64,000 nt of DNA from Entoloma clypeatum (GCA_963565915.1 OY751488.1:5239073-5303072); one strand, 5' to 3'. Positions 30,582-42,287 are shown, numbered from the stretch's first letter. Translations and numbers: made by a program. The notes: generated from the letters alone by a model not told the origin.

Positions 30582-33500
30582 CTACTAAAAATCGTTATGC
30601 TGCCTTATTTATGGAACAATATGATCCTATACCCTCCATCTCTAAGCCTGCAAACGATCCTATAGTCGCACCCAACTCCGCAAACCCTATCCGCATCCGC
30701 TTCTCTAAGTGGGAGCGGCGGCTTCCAAAACAATATGTTCTCGCCGCAGCCGCTCGCTCCGACAATTCCCTCGAACTAGACATAGTTCTCGAAACTACCG
30801 ACACTAAAGACATACTATCACAAAAGGCCTTACTCGACAGTGGGGCAACAGGATCGTTTATTGAACGTACTCTGGTCGAGAAACACCGACTCTCTACTCG
30901 AAAACTACAACGCGCAATTCCGGTATACAACATCGACGGAACTCCGAATGAGGCCGGAGCAATAACGGAGGTGTTGGACGTAGTGCTCCGCTATCGGGAT
31001 CACTCGGAACGGACCCAGCTTGCAGTCACAAGTTTGGGAAAACAAGAAATCGTGTTAGGCTTCACTTGGCTCAAAGAACACAACCCCGAGGTAGATTGGA
31101 CTTCAGGGGAAGTGAAGATGAGCCGGTGTCCTGCACGATGTCGGACATGCCAACAGGAGGCAGCCCAAGAGCGGAAGGAGCGGAAGTTCGAACAAGTCCG
31201 CATCCGAGCCTGTCGGATGGGTTCCACTCCGACGTCCGGTCTAGAGGAGGAGGCTCCACGCGGCCCATGGGTGGAGGATGTCACAGAAGGAGAAGAAACG
31301 GAGGAGTTAGCGGAAGACGATGAGGAAGAGGATGAGTTTGAGGAGGGAGACCGCCTTTTTGTCGGAACAGTACCTGCGGAGGCGGAGTTCATCCGCGCTT
31401 CATCCAATATCTCGCAACGTCTATCGGAGGCCTTCCTCAGTAACCAGAAACCCAAATCTTTCCGCGATTCCGTACCAGACCACTTGTTTGATTTCGAAGA
31501 CGTATTCTCAAAGACCTCTTTCGACACCTTACCGGAAGAGCGGACGTGGGACCACGCCATTGAACTTGTTCCGGACGCCTCTCCGGCGGGTTGTAAGGTA
31601 TATCCGCTCGCCCCGAACGAACAGAAAGAACTCGACGCGTTTTTGGAGGAAAACCTTGCAACTGGTCGGATCCGCCCTTCCAAGTCTCCGATGGCATCTC
31701 CGGTGTTCTATATCAAGAAAAAGGATGGCTCCCTTCGTCTTGTACAAGACTACCGGTCACTCAATTCCAAAACTATCAAAAACAAGTATCCGCTTCCGCT
31801 CATATCCGAACTGATCAATAAACTTCAACGCGCTCAATACTTCACCAAACTCGACATCCGCTGGGGTTACAACAATGTACGGATAAAGCCCGGAGACGAG
31901 TGGAAGGCCGCTTTTCGGACCAATCGCGGACTCTATGAACCATTGGTGATGTTCTTCGGCCTCACTAATAGTCCATCCACATTCCAGACTATGATGAACG
32001 AGATCTTTCAGGACCTTATCACTGAAGGTGTAGTTTGTGTTTACCTTGACGATATACTCATCTTCACGGAGACCCTTGCGGAACATCGGAGGGTCACACG
32101 GATTGTACTGGAACGACTTCGCGAACACAAACTCTATCTAAAACCAGAGAAATGCGAGTTTGAGCAAACGCGCATTGAATACTTAGGCCTTATTATTGAA
32201 CAAGGACGCATAGAGATGGATCCGGTGAAAGTAGCGGGGGTCGCGGAGTGGCCTGCTCCGACAAACGTCCGAGAAGTACAGTCCTTTCTGGGGTTCACTA
32301 ACTTCTATCGCCGTTTTATTGAAGGGTTTTCGGACATCGCGCGCCCTCTTTTCGAGCTCACGAAGAAGGGGCACCTCTGGTCTTGGAAGGAAGGAGAAGT
32401 GTCCGCATTTGCGGAGTTGAAGCGGAGGATTACATCCGCTCCGATCCTGGTCTTAGCTGATCATCGAAAGGAGTGGCGGGTAGAAGCGGATAGCTCGGAC
32501 TTTGCAACCGGAGCAGTACTGTCCCAACCAACAGAGGACGGTAAGTGGCACCCTGTCGCATTCTATTCCAAAAGCCTCAGTCCGGTGGAACGCAACTATG
32601 AGATCTATGACAAGGAGATGTTGGCAGTGGTCCGCGCATTAGAGGAGTGGAGGCACTTCCTTGAAGGAGCGGAGAAGACAGTGGAGATTTGGACGGACCA
32701 CAAAAATCTTGAGTACTTCATGACAGCTCAAAAACTAAATCGACGACAAGCTAGATGGTCCTTATACCTCGCTCGTTTCGATTTTAAAATGCACCATCGA
32801 CCTGGAAAGTCAATGGGCAAGTCCGACGCTTTGTCCCGACGAGCGGACCACGGAGACGGATCGCGGGACAACGAAAACATCATCCTTCTTCGACCAGAAT
32901 TGTTTGCAGTGCGAGCAATGCGTGGGGTAACTGTTCAAGGGGAAGAACGCGACGTCCTCTGCCAGGTCCGACAGGGAATCCGAGAGGGGCTACTGGAGGA
33001 TAGTGTGGCGGAGGTCGTCAGATCCCTTCCGACCGTCGGAGCGGGGTCCGTCCGAAGTGCGGAGTGGAGGCAAGCGGAAGGTTTGCTCTACTTCAGGGAT
33101 CGTATCTATGTTCCTAATAATCCCCAACTGCGTCATCGGATCCTCACACAACACCACGACACTCCGGTGGCCGGACATCCGGGACGGTGGAAAACCTTGG
33201 AACTGGTGTCGCGCAATTACTGGTGGCCACACATGTCTCGTTTAATAGGTCAATATTGCAAGACATGCGACTCATGCCTCCGCACCAAGGTCCGACGCAC
33301 TCCGCCCTCCGGAGAGCTCAATCCACTACCGGTCCCCACGGAGCGGTGGCAAGTAACCAGTGTTGACTTCATTACTGAACTACCAGAAGCCCACGGCTAC
33401 GACGCTATCATGGTGGTAGTGGACTCAGTAGGGAAGCGGGGACACTTCATCCCGACGCACTCCGACATCTCCGCACTCGGGACTGCACGCTCCTATATTC

Positions 33501-34468
33501 AAAACGTCTGGAAACTCCACGGACTACCGGAGGCCATTGTCTCCGACCGCGGACCACAGTTTGTCGCCAAGTTCACGCGCGAACTATATAGGCTACTTGG
33601 CATTAAGATTGCTGCCTCGACAGCCTACCATCCGCAGTCGGACGGACAGACGGAGCGGGTCAATCAAGGATTGGAACAATATCTTCGCCTATTCGTCAAT
33701 GAACGTCAAGATGATTGGGACGAATGGCTTCCGATGGCTGAATTTGCATACAACAACCATGTTCACGCATCGACACGTCAAACTCCGTTCTACATTGACA
33801 CCGGCCGCCATCCGCGCATGGGATTCGAACCTCGCGAGAAGCGGACGGAAATCGAGGCGGTAGCGGATTTCAGCGAGCGGATGAAGTCCGCTCTGGAAGA
33901 GGCTCGCGCAGCACTAACAAAGGCAAAGGACGACATGGCGCGATACTACAACCAGCATCGGAGCACCACTCCGACATTCCGCCCGGGGGACAAGGTCTTT
34001 TTAGACTCATCGGACCTCAAAACCACCCGACCCACAAAAAAACTTGCACATCGGTACGTAGGCCCTTTCCCAGTGGTCCGACCTGTCGGAACACATGCCT
34101 ACGAACTTCGCCTTCCCCCTTCCATGTCCCGCATTCACCCAGTATTCCACGTCGTCAAACTTTCACTAGTTCCCGACGACCCTTTCCGACGCCAAGTCCG
34201 CTCTCCTCCGCCTCCGACGGTAGTGGGAGAAGAATTGGAGTATGATGTTGAAAACCTCTTGGACAGCCGACTGCATCGAGGCAAGCTTCAATTCTTGGTC
34301 AAATGGAAGGGATATGGCTACGAAGAGAATTCCTGGGAAGCAGAAGACAATGTCCACGCTCCGCGCCTAGTCCGCGACTTCTACCGACGTCATCCGGGAG
34401 CTCCGCGTCGGATCTCCGCTGCGATATTCGACTCGTTTCGCCTGACACGTCGAGACGCCGTGCCTTGA
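30539..34468 (+). CDS. pol of element G (PR-RT-RH-IN-chromodomain)
   Basis: About 1310 aa in the -1 frame relative to gag; made as a gag-pol fusion by the shift at 30539 (ATG 30611 would be the first internal Met). Protease DSGATG is at 30836-30853. RT runs from KSPMASPVFYIKKKDGSLRL to YLDD (32042-32053). RNase H has EADSSDFATGAVLS, YEIYDKEMLAVVRALEEW and TDHKNLEYF. Integrase has the HHCC domain (HHDTPVAGHPG...CDSCLRTK, about 33150-33280) and D-D-E in VDFITELP, VSDRGPQF and DGQTERVNQ. A GPF/Y-like stretch (HRYVGPFPVVRPVG) and a C-terminal chromodomain (DSRLHRGKLQFLVKWKGYG, then ENSWEAEDNV) follow. No stop or frameshift was found. Confidence 0.95.
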   Translation, partial: GFSSSQRVNSAPSLSTKNRYAALFMEQYDPIPSISKPANDPIVAPNSANPIRIRFSKWERRLPKQYVLAAAARSDNSLELDIVLETTDTKDILSQKALLDSGATGSFIERTLVEKHRLSTRKLQRAIPVYNIDGTPNEAGAITEVLDVVLRYRDHSERTQLAVTSLGKQEIVLGFTWLKEHNPEVDWTSGEVKMSRCPARCRTCQQEAAQERKERKFEQVRIRACRMGSTPTSGLEEEAPRGPWVEDVTEGEETEELAEDDEEEDEFEEGDRLFVGTVPAEAEFIRASSNISQRLSEAFLSNQKPKSFRDSVPDHLFDFEDVFSKTSFDTLPEERTWDHAIELVPDASPAGCKVYPLAPNEQKELDAFLEENLATGRIRPSKSPMASPVFYIKKKDGSLRLVQDYRSLNSKTIKNKYPLPLISELINKLQRAQYFTKLDIRWGYNNVRIKPGDEWKAAFRTNRGLYEPLVMFFGLTNSPSTFQTMMNEIFQDLITEGVVCVYLDDILIFTETLAEHRRVTRIVLERLREHKLYLKPEKCEFEQTRIEYLGLIIEQGRIEMDPVKVAGVAEWPAPTNVREVQSFLGFTNFYRRFIEGFSDIARPLFELTKKGHLWSWKEGEVSAFAELKRRITSAPILVLADHRKEWRVEADSSDFATGAVLSQPTEDGKWHPVAFYSKSLSPVERNYEIYDKEMLAVVRALEEWRHFLEGAEKTVEIWTDHKNLEYFMTAQKLNRRQARWSLYLARFDFKMHHRPGKSMGKSDALSRRADHGDGSRDNENIILLRPELFAVRAMRGVTVQGEERDVLCQVRQGIREGLLEDSVAEVVRSLPTVGAGSVRSAEWRQAEGLLYFRDRIYVPNNPQLRHRILTQHHDTPVAGHPGRWKTLELVSRNYWWPHMSRLIGQYCKTCDSCLRTKVRRTPPSGELNPLPVPTERWQVTSVDFITELPEAHGYDAIMVVVDSVGKRGHFIPTHSDISALGTARSYIQNVWKLHGLPEAIVSDRGPQFVAKFTRELYRLLGIKIAASTAYHPQSDGQTERVNQGLEQYLRLFVNERQDDWDEWLPMAEFAYNNHVHASTRQTPFYIDTGRHPRMGFEPREKRTEIEAVADFSERMKSALEEARAALTKAKDDMARYYNQHRSTTPTFRPGDKVFLDSSDLKTTRPTKKLAHRYVGPFPVVRPVGTHAYELRLPPSMSRIHPVFHVVKLSLVPDDPFRRQVRSPPPPTVVGEELEYDVENLLDSRLHRGKLQFLVKWKGYGYEENSWEAEDNVHAPRLVRDFYRRHPGAPRRISAAIFDSFRLTRRDAVP

Positions 34469-34479
34469 AGGGGGGGTGA

Positions 34480-34913
34480 TGTAAGGGCAACCACTTTCAC
34501 TTTTCACTTTTCCTTTACTTTCCTCCTTTCCTTTCTATTCCACCATCTCCGACGTCCTCCGATCGTATCCGCTGTCTCCGACATCTTATCCGCCTCTCCG
34601 CATCTGACGACTCCGCCCCCATCCGCTACTCCGCACGTCGGATCGCAGGTACTATCATTCATCTTGTTTCCATTCATCCTTCATCGCTACTCCCGATCAT
34701 TGCTCATCATTCATGTGTCTCGTTTTATCTCTTATTTCATATCTCATTTTACTATTTATCGCAGCTAGCTTGCAGGGGAATCCTTAGAACTTTCTCTTCG
34801 GATCTCCCTTGCAAGGTATGTGTTGTATTACTTATTAGACTGCTCAATCTAAACTTCGGATCTCCCTTGCAAGTATCTGAGTTTGAGTCTTGGATCGTAA
34901 GGTCGCCCTTACA
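34480..34913 (+). repeat. 3' LTR of G (434 bp)
   Basis: Preceded by the polypurine tract GAAGGGGGGGTGA (34467-34479). One CACTTTT unit fewer than the 5' LTR, and one A/G difference (CCGCTGTCTCC here). Followed by GATTC. Confidence 0.95.
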
Positions 34914-34918
34914 GATTC

Positions 34919-35666
34919 TATCTTGACGCCATGATCAAAGGATCCTTCATCAAGCTCCAGAATGTACAGCGCTCTTTCTGCAACATCATGGTTTACAGCA
35001 GAGAAGTAGGTGAGATTGTGTATGTTGGCTAGTAAGTCCACATATGTTCGCATTTCCTTTGAAATGTTCTGTTAACAGTAATGATAGTCCAATGTCGCGG
35101 GGCGCACGCATCCAGCCAAAGAGTATCCGTGGGTTTCTATCTCTCCGTGGATTGTTTCTCGAATGCTTCTGTGGCTTAGTCTCTTTGACCCCTTGCCCTT
35201 CGCGCATCATAACTGGTTTTGAAAACCAGACCACGTTTGCATACTGCCACCACGAGCTAAGTCAATGTGGATTTTCTGGTGCGCCTTCACATCAAATATT
35301 TGATTAGCACACTCATGTATGATACCTTGCAGCGAATCTTGACCGCTTGTATATAGTGGCGACGTTACAGTCTGAATATACAAACCTCCCAACAAAAGGT
35401 ATGATGGATTCTTCATTTTTGCCCTTGGCACTTCTTCCAGCTCTCTCATTGTTTTTTTAGCCACTGGTTCCAAGCCTGACATGAATTCTATCACTGCGGC
35501 ATTTCTTCTTGAGGAAGTCCATGATCCCATTTGCTATTTCCGGGATTATCTTGGATCCCATGACTCCATGCATCCTGGGTATGCACAGCTGCACGGTGGG
35601 CTTGCTGCGGGTAGAGGTGAGCTTATTTAACACTGTGTGATCGTGATCTGTCTGAAGATCACTCAT
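34919..35666 (-). pseudogene. unknown minus-strand gene, 5' part, split by element G
   Basis: Pieces in different frames look like one decayed gene: MSDLQTDHDHTVLNKLTSTR..., then FMSGLEPVAKKTMRELEEVP, PSYLLLGGLYIQTVTSPLY, and finally ERALYILELDEGSFDHGVKI reaching G. Frame changes may be introns or lesions; I could not place clean splice sites. Its 3' part is at 28567-28806. Family not recognised. Confidence 0.4.
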
Positions 35667-36182
35667 TTAACAGGCAACCTTTCCCCAGCGAGGCACCAAG
35701 TACACCCTGCACCATCTCCCCAACATATAATCTCACGGACCAACAGCACTATATCAACAACAAGTTCTGTCGGCTCCCAGAGCACCACAGCAAGTAGCAG
35801 CAGCATATCCGTCAACTCCGATAGGTCATTTACCATGGCCGTGGACGGTTGTTGGGCTACTTCCCAACTTGACACAAGTGCCGCCCGCACCCAAGTTGTG
35901 AAGCGTCGCCGTCCCTACTCCAAGTCCTCTGAAGACTCATCAGACTCATCAAAGTCTCCAGCAACAAAGTGTCATCGCCTCAACTTGCCTGAGTCACCTC
36001 AAAGGCAGCAAGAGCTTGTTGTCGATGAAAATTTGGATGGGAAGCTCCAGTGGCTGTTAGATGGACAAGGCTTGAGTCCGCAGGATTGGGATGGTCTTAT
36101 TGGGCAGTGTGGGGTTTGTAATTTATACTTTCAAGGTGATTATTTAGAGGCCCACGCCAAAAACCAGCACAAGCTCCTTTGA
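35637..36182 (+). CDS. hypothetical protein with C2H2-like finger
   Basis: A 181-codon open frame. The first about 70 codons overlap the decayed gene on the other strand; ATG 35835 (MAVDGCWATSQLD) is an alternative start. The body is Ser-rich (KSSEDSSDSSKSPATKC). The C-terminus contains CGVCNLYFQGDYLEAHAKNQH, giving C-X2-C-X11-H-X4-H, a zinc-finger-like spacing. No family recognised. It could be a small DNA-binding protein or a fragment of a transposon protein. Confidence 0.4.
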   Translation: MIVICLKITHLTGNLSPARHQVHPAPSPQHIISRTNSTISTTSSVGSQSTTASSSSISVNSDRSFTMAVDGCWATSQLDTSAARTQVVKRRRPYSKSSEDSSDSSKSPATKCHRLNLPESPQRQQELVVDENLDGKLQWLLDGQGLSPQDWDGLIGQCGVCNLYFQGDYLEAHAKNQHKLL

Positions 36183-37810
36183 GGGTGCGTTGATATGCAA
36201 CGCAATGACCAGGTTCTTGAACATTTTGATATCAAACAGATTTATGTATCATAATGTCGCATTTAAAAATACTCTTGATCCAGATTCGTTGGTGTTTTTC
36301 GCTTAGATTGGGTTTGTGAGCCTGATGTATGCTGATGGATGCCAGTGTGCCACCGTGAAAGCCAGAAGAATGGGTGATTGTGGAGTCAATGTGGATGATA
36401 GAAATGGAATGGCAACGCTGCGAGGACTACTTGGATACTATTGAGTTTCCATAGCTGAATGAGACGATCACCTTTCATACCGTTGGTTGAATCTCCAAGG
36501 CACTGTTATTGCACAAAAGCCAAAGGGACAATTCATGTTCGTTCGAAAGTTTGAACACTGCAGTTGGGATTGAATATAGAGTACCCCGGAAGAAAACAGT
36601 GTAATCCCAGTGGAGACGAGAGTCGCCAATGCTCATGATCAATGGCCCATGGTCATGTGATTGGATGCATCGATTCGAACTCTCTCCTCATTCTCGTCCC
36701 CACACTCCGCTCCTGCCCCACAACTGGCAGCTCCGACCGACGCCTGCACCCATACCTACCCCGCCCACTCTGATATATATATATATGTGTGTGTGTGTTT
36801 CATCTCCCATTCCTGCTGCTAATGCTTTGGTGTGGTTTCAGATCCTAACGTGGATGGAGGTTGATGATGGCGGCTTGCTCCCTCTTGCCCCATCATTTAA
36901 CATCAATCGATAGTGAGCTGTCCATCACCCCTGACTAGTCGGAGCCACCCCAACATGACGACAACGACAAGGACAACAACTGGGTCAGATGCGATAGAAT
37001 GCAGGTATGTCCTCCTCATTTGACTGTCTCCATGAAACTTGCGATTTAAATGTACTTGTAATTACACAGTTCCTATGAGTCACAACACGTCTGGCCCCCA
37101 TTTCTTTATTTGAAAGTTTAACTAATGATTTCAATGTATTTACCACAGGTACCTACGTCCCCTGCTGTGTGCTGCATCACTCAGGACACCTATCTGCTCC
37201 TTTCCCGGCCTGTGCTGAATGAAGGTTTGTTGTTAATTCTATTCTCCATGACAAATGAGAAAGAAGGCTTATCGAGACATGAAACAGCCCGCTCCAACAA
37301 CACTAGATGCTGAAATGACGGAGGCACTGCACTCCCCCACCAATGCGCCTGATGCTGTTGACCAAGACCTTCCCCACTTCAAAGCATTCATTTGATGTAG
37401 GCAGGTTACGCAGGTTCTCGAGAGGTTCTGGGCACATTGTCAATTTGTATAATCTCTTCTACCTATATGACATCATCGTTTATTGCAACATCAGCTTGAT
37501 CTTTCCTGACCCCGACTGTGCGAGCTCCTCTCCAGCCACCACCTCTTCATCATACTTCATTTGCTGAGTTTTCACCTTTTTGCAAGCTTTCTCAAATTCT
37601 CCTGTGAGTCTGGCTTTTCGGTCGGGGTCATCCACAACAAAGGACATCAATTGTTCTTGTCAACGGGATTGATCTTCTTTTGCAGCTCGCAGCACTGCAA
37701 ATGTCTTCCATTTCTTATTGTGAACTTCAATCTTTGCATCATTAGACATGAGTTGATTGTGGTGAGCAGTGCCTTCGTGATGGTCAAACTTTATAACAAC
37801 AAAGACAATC
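36183..37810. other. no gene seen
   Basis: Short open frames only. A (TA)n(TG)n microsatellite lies at about 36772-36799. Confidence 0.45.
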
Positions 37811-40800
37811 TCAACACTCACGCTTTCGCTTCAGATTTTTCGTTGCATTCTCCACGAGGTGGCCGGAGTTATATGAGGGGTGTATGCCAACTGTCTCTTG
37901 AACCTCAAGGTCGCGGATCTTTCTAAAGTCAAATTCCCGTCCTTTATGAATTCCGCCAACAAGGCTGCAACTGATTCCCTCACGATTAATGTTGGCATGC
38001 ACGCTCTCAACCAAATTGCTGCTGGCCTCTCCAGATTTCCAGACAGCCAGCGGGATGATGCTCTTCTCCCAGCACATGGCAGAAAAGGCAAAACGGCTGT
38101 GGATCTTGTCTTGGACCCAGTCTGAATAGGTACATCTGTAACGCATTTCGCCACAAGCACAACGGACTCACTAGTTCCGGATTTTCCACCCAGGACCCTT
38201 ATTCGCTCAATTGTGTCATCCCAATTGGGATGTTCTAGACAATAAAGGCTGCGCATGTCATTACGAACGTCCTCCGGCACTGAGCAGGCCCTAATATTCC
38301 TCATTCCATGAACAACACAAAGATGAAAGATCCGACGAAGGTGATCATAGGGGCCGAGACTTGAGAGGAGCCGCTCAGTCTCATGCATGTCCCACTTCCC
38401 TTTTAGTTCTGAACATTGTGCCAAGTCTCGAAAATATAGACCTAATCCTGGTATTTACGGGTGAACAAGGTATCAGCCAATTTCACAACATCAAACCTCA
38501 CCTTTTGCCTGTCCCAAATGTTGATCTGTTGTTACTTGGAGAATCACTCCTTGTGTGTCATCAACCGAAGGTGCATGAAGATGGTGCCATCGGAGCCGCT
38601 TCCCCGTATCTTTGTAAACGACATCGTCAAGGCCATGCAAAACAAGTCGATGTGCCTCGGCACTCTGACTGTTTAAAAATACATGGCCAAAGGTAAAACC
38701 TGATGATGAAAGATTAAGAAATCAAAGCGAGGTGGCTTCGCAGCAGACGTACTGGTGTTAACATTTCGGTCCATGCAGGCCAGCTCAAATTCATAATGGC
38801 CCACAACTCGCTTGAAGCCAATGTCTATTTGCAAATACTGAGCACTTAGAAGTCGCGAGCTGCCTTCTCTCGTCATGCATATGATGAAGCGGGATTTTTC
38901 ACCATTGCGGTCACCGTCAAGCAGGGGAACCTCCTCCATTTTCCAAATATAATGATTAGCCACATCTGAATGCATATCCTGAAGCACTTTTAGATGTTTG
39001 GCACCTGGCGTAAAGGGTGGGTCAGCCTCAGGTCACCGACCCAATTTACATCTTGGTTATGTACCTTCCCATCCTGTTTTGTGCGGGAAGTGATGAGATT
39101 TGGCTTCAGAAATGTATGATTTAAGATGCTCGCAGTTAGCCAATGAAACATGCAGGTCGGAGAGATTTGGAGAAGGACTGTCAGGTAATTTTTCGCGTAG
39201 ATAGGCCTTTAGTAGGGGATGTCGTAGAAATCGGTGCGGAGTTAGGTCAGCCAGGTCCAGGTCAAGTTGTTCTAAAATTTGGAGAATCTCATCGCGGATG
39301 GCTGGCGGAGTCTTTTGAGGCAGGGGGATAGGATGGATGTGTCTACCAAGAGACGAGACGAAGATGTATGGGCATGAATCTCTCGCATTTTTAACGGGTT
39401 CATAAATACGGAAGAGCACTGAGCAGGGCAGGTGGACCATTGCAACTTGTGAAAGACTTCCGTCCCAAGAGCGGTGGTTGCATGCTTTGCACCGACCTAA
39501 TCTGATATAGTGGTATGTCAAGGAGAAAGAAAAATACTCACGGCAATGCACCCTCTGCAACGAATAGTTTGCGACGGTATCACATTTAACAAGTGGCCCA
39601 TATCCCATCTCCAAAGCTTCTTCTTCAATCCGATCTAATATGTCAGTATCTTCATGGAAGTAAGCCTCAATGTATTCAAAGTCATAGGATTCGTCGAGCC
39701 ACTGAAAGAAATGGTCTCGATTGCTTTGATGGTAGTGTTCACATCTGGAAATATACTGCTGAATAAATGACAGAACTGAATGAGTGGGGACTGCACCTCA
39801 AAATCGGTTTACATGAGCCCAGGTGGTCATGATAATACTCGAGGCTTATCCTGCCTTGACAACGATCTTGAATATCTTTATCCTCTTTGGGTTCGCGATA
39901 GGTGCGCCTGCCGTTGAATTTGTGCTTCTAATTCGCTCGCAGATATCACAGTGTCTTCGTAACATGGGCCTCTACATCCAGCATGTCTTACGGCGGCAAT
40001 GAAGGCGGCTGTTTTGCGGAAAATATGGGCTTCAGGTGAAGAATTTTGAATTTTTCTATTCAAGTCGCATTTGAGACGTCTTGCTATATCACCATGACTG
40101 GCTGAGAGATGCGGTTTCTTGAGTTCATCAACATCGGCTTGCGGGCAGACTTTTGAGCCTTGACCTATATACGTGGGGAGTATCAGCCAATAAACAAGGA
40201 GGGCAAGGGCAGATATGATCGCACAGGTGTAATGAGAGACTCGACAAAGAACCTTATTTCCGTCCTGGTCCAACATCAAAGAATTCGTAGATGCCTTATC
40301 CTTCCCTTTAGGAGAACTGAGAGAATAACTAGTGTTCTGCAAGGGGTTTTGCCAATTATTCGGCTCACGAAGGAAGAAGTGCCCAACAGGCTGTTCTTCG
40401 CCACTTTCCAAATATTCTTCAAAGGCGTAGGGGTCGTGATATGTGAACAGCTTCGACACCGTGGTTTGGCGGTTTATTTTGATGTTGAATCGAACATTTG
40501 GCATAATAGGAGCAGGGCTTGGTGGCCTTGACGAACGGCAGGTCGGCGAAAACCACGCGATGGGACGTAGAGGAGATGCAGAGTGATAGTCACGTCGGAT
40601 AGCCGATGGTGTATGTGGATGCCTTGTTCCTCCAGCGCATCGCGGTGTGGTTGGCACTGCGGGAATAGATGGTCCAGGGGCGCAGACCTTTAGGCGATTC
40701 ACAGCTTGCTCCAGTAGCTGGGCGACATCGGCAGGGATTCGGGCCTCATCAGCAGTCCCAGCTAGAGCTGCGATGTCACGAAGATGCTGGCTAGTGCTCT

Positions 40801-40885
40801 GGGAATGGTCGCTGCCATTGTCTTTGTTGAGGAGGGAGTTGATATCCATTGTATGACCTTGAGCCGCAAAACGGCAAGCCCCCAC
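37811..40885 (-). pseudogene. decayed gene of a repetitive, transposase-like basidiomycete family
   Basis: One gene in pieces, read from 40885. The N-terminal part includes DPYAFEEYLESGEE and YTC, a probable about 50 bp intron near 40160-40215, then GSKVCPQADV. Next come CEHYHQSNRDHFFQW and a Cys/His region with CKACNHRSWDG and GRHIHPIPL. A conserved block, DLTPHRFLRHPLLKAYLREK, precedes QIDIGFKRVVGHYEFELACM. The C-terminal block has ACSVPEDVRNDMRSLYCLEH, AFSAMCWEKSIIPLAVWKSG and LVESVHANINREGISCSLVG. I recognise these from a high-copy Agaricomycete family usually left unnamed. The GCM/WRKY-like Cys-His region and RNase H-like order suggest a Mutator-like transposase (inference). Several frame changes make it a pseudogene. 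Confidence 0.6.
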
Positions 40886-41439
40886 ACGATCAAAGTAGAA
40901 AAATCAACATGTATTTCAGGTCTACATATGCTAGCGGAGGTGTGAATTCACAGTTGCAAGGAAGGCGCGGAAGTAACCTACAGCACTAATGGATCATTCA
41001 TTATATGGTTAAGAACGAAACTGTTTGAGCATTCGATAGTGAGCAAAGCAGGCTACCTGGGAATAAGACATAACCACATACCAAAGCCCCTTTACCGGGC
41101 CTCATGACTCCTAGGGCTGAATGTTTTCCATATCTACAGAAATCCAGTGGCGAATATCCCAGCAGCGGAGAGAGTTCACGACACGAGGTATGCCCAGGAC
41201 CTCGAGAATGACAGAAGTTAGCAACAGCGAGAAAGGCCAGTCAAACAAACTTCCCCATGCTGAGATGAATATATAGACCGAAATCAGCGCGCAAAGGCAT
41301 ACAGAAGTTGAGGAAGACGGCGGATGTGACACTGATAGGACAACCACAAACCGTTCCCACCGCCAAACGGCACTTCAATATTTTTTTAGTTGAGAATAAT
41401 ATTGCTAGCAAATTAGTAATATAATTAGCACTTGTTTGG
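40886..41439. other. no gene seen
   Basis: No coding or repeat signal recognised between the decayed gene and a D-like LTR fragment. Confidence 0.4.
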
Positions 41440-42211
41440 CTTACCCTCCCATTTTGTCGCGCCAATCCCCATCACACCGGGCACAACAGATAGAATTTGG
41501 ACTGACTGATATGAAACTTCCACTTCCTTTGATGGGATCGAGTTGGACCCATCGACCCTCCCCTCCTTGTTGACACTTCGGACCCTTGATCAATGACAAC
41601 CGGGAACTTGATCGATCAATTGACAACATCAATATTGATGCGGACTTCTAGAATGCTCGCAAAATTGTCGCTCCACTCCGCCAGGGCCGGTTGCCCTCTC
41701 GACACCTCGGAAATATGTTTAAAGGACCCCTGTGAATATTTGGACCATGCCCAAATAACAGATATCCTGGAAACTGATTTGTTATGGACATATCTTGTGA
41801 TAAACCTTATATATATATTTCATCTCTTGTCATGTATAAAAATTGTAGTTTCCTGCCATGTACTGTAGATTAGAAAGGCCCCCCAGCCAGATCCAATCCC
41901 TCTCTCTCTCTCAGTGATTGATTGAGTGGTTAGATTTTCTAAGTCTCATCCAAAGGGAGTCTCAGTGAACCCTGAGGAAACTCGATCTCATATTATTATT
42001 TTATTTGATCAAAACCCTTGATTGTCGATGTGCAACCTCGCGACGACTTTCTACAAAAGACAAATGAGTCTAACTACTTACGAAATAAGTGGTTAAGTTC
42101 CCGCCACCCTTGAACTAATTGTTGAGAGTGTTGTTGGGTGTTTGAGGTGTTTGTAGAGCTCTGACCAGGGTCTCTCGCATTTTTCGGCGCTCGTCACAAA
42201 CTCGCTTCTCA
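41440..42211 (+). repeat. D-like LTR fragment (3' two thirds)
   Basis: Follows the D LTR with gaps: CATCAATATTGATGCG, the TCATGTATAAAAA box with CCATGTACTGTAGA, and the end CTCGCTTCTCA matching D's ATCTTCTCA. It is truncated on the left. A gag starts 77 bp downstream, so it could be that element's 5' LTR, but the pol further on ends in a different LTR family. Confidence 0.6.
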
Positions 42212-42287
42212 GCGTCAGAACAGGGTTGCGCGCCCGATGTAAGGTACTACTGTTCAAACCAAAACACCCCCCCATCAGAACACCATC

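Larger units (their letters stand above)
28807..34913 (+). mobile_element. intact Ty3/gypsy chromovirus G
   Basis: Target duplication GATTC (28802-28806 and 34914-34918). LTRs of 441 and 434 bp differ by one 7 bp repeat unit and one substitution that I can see. Gag and pol are both open, with all catalytic motifs. It has a self-complementary primer site, a complete -1 frameshift signal and a polypurine tract. This is the only element here without an obvious disabling lesion, so it may be recently or still mobile. Confidence 0.96.
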
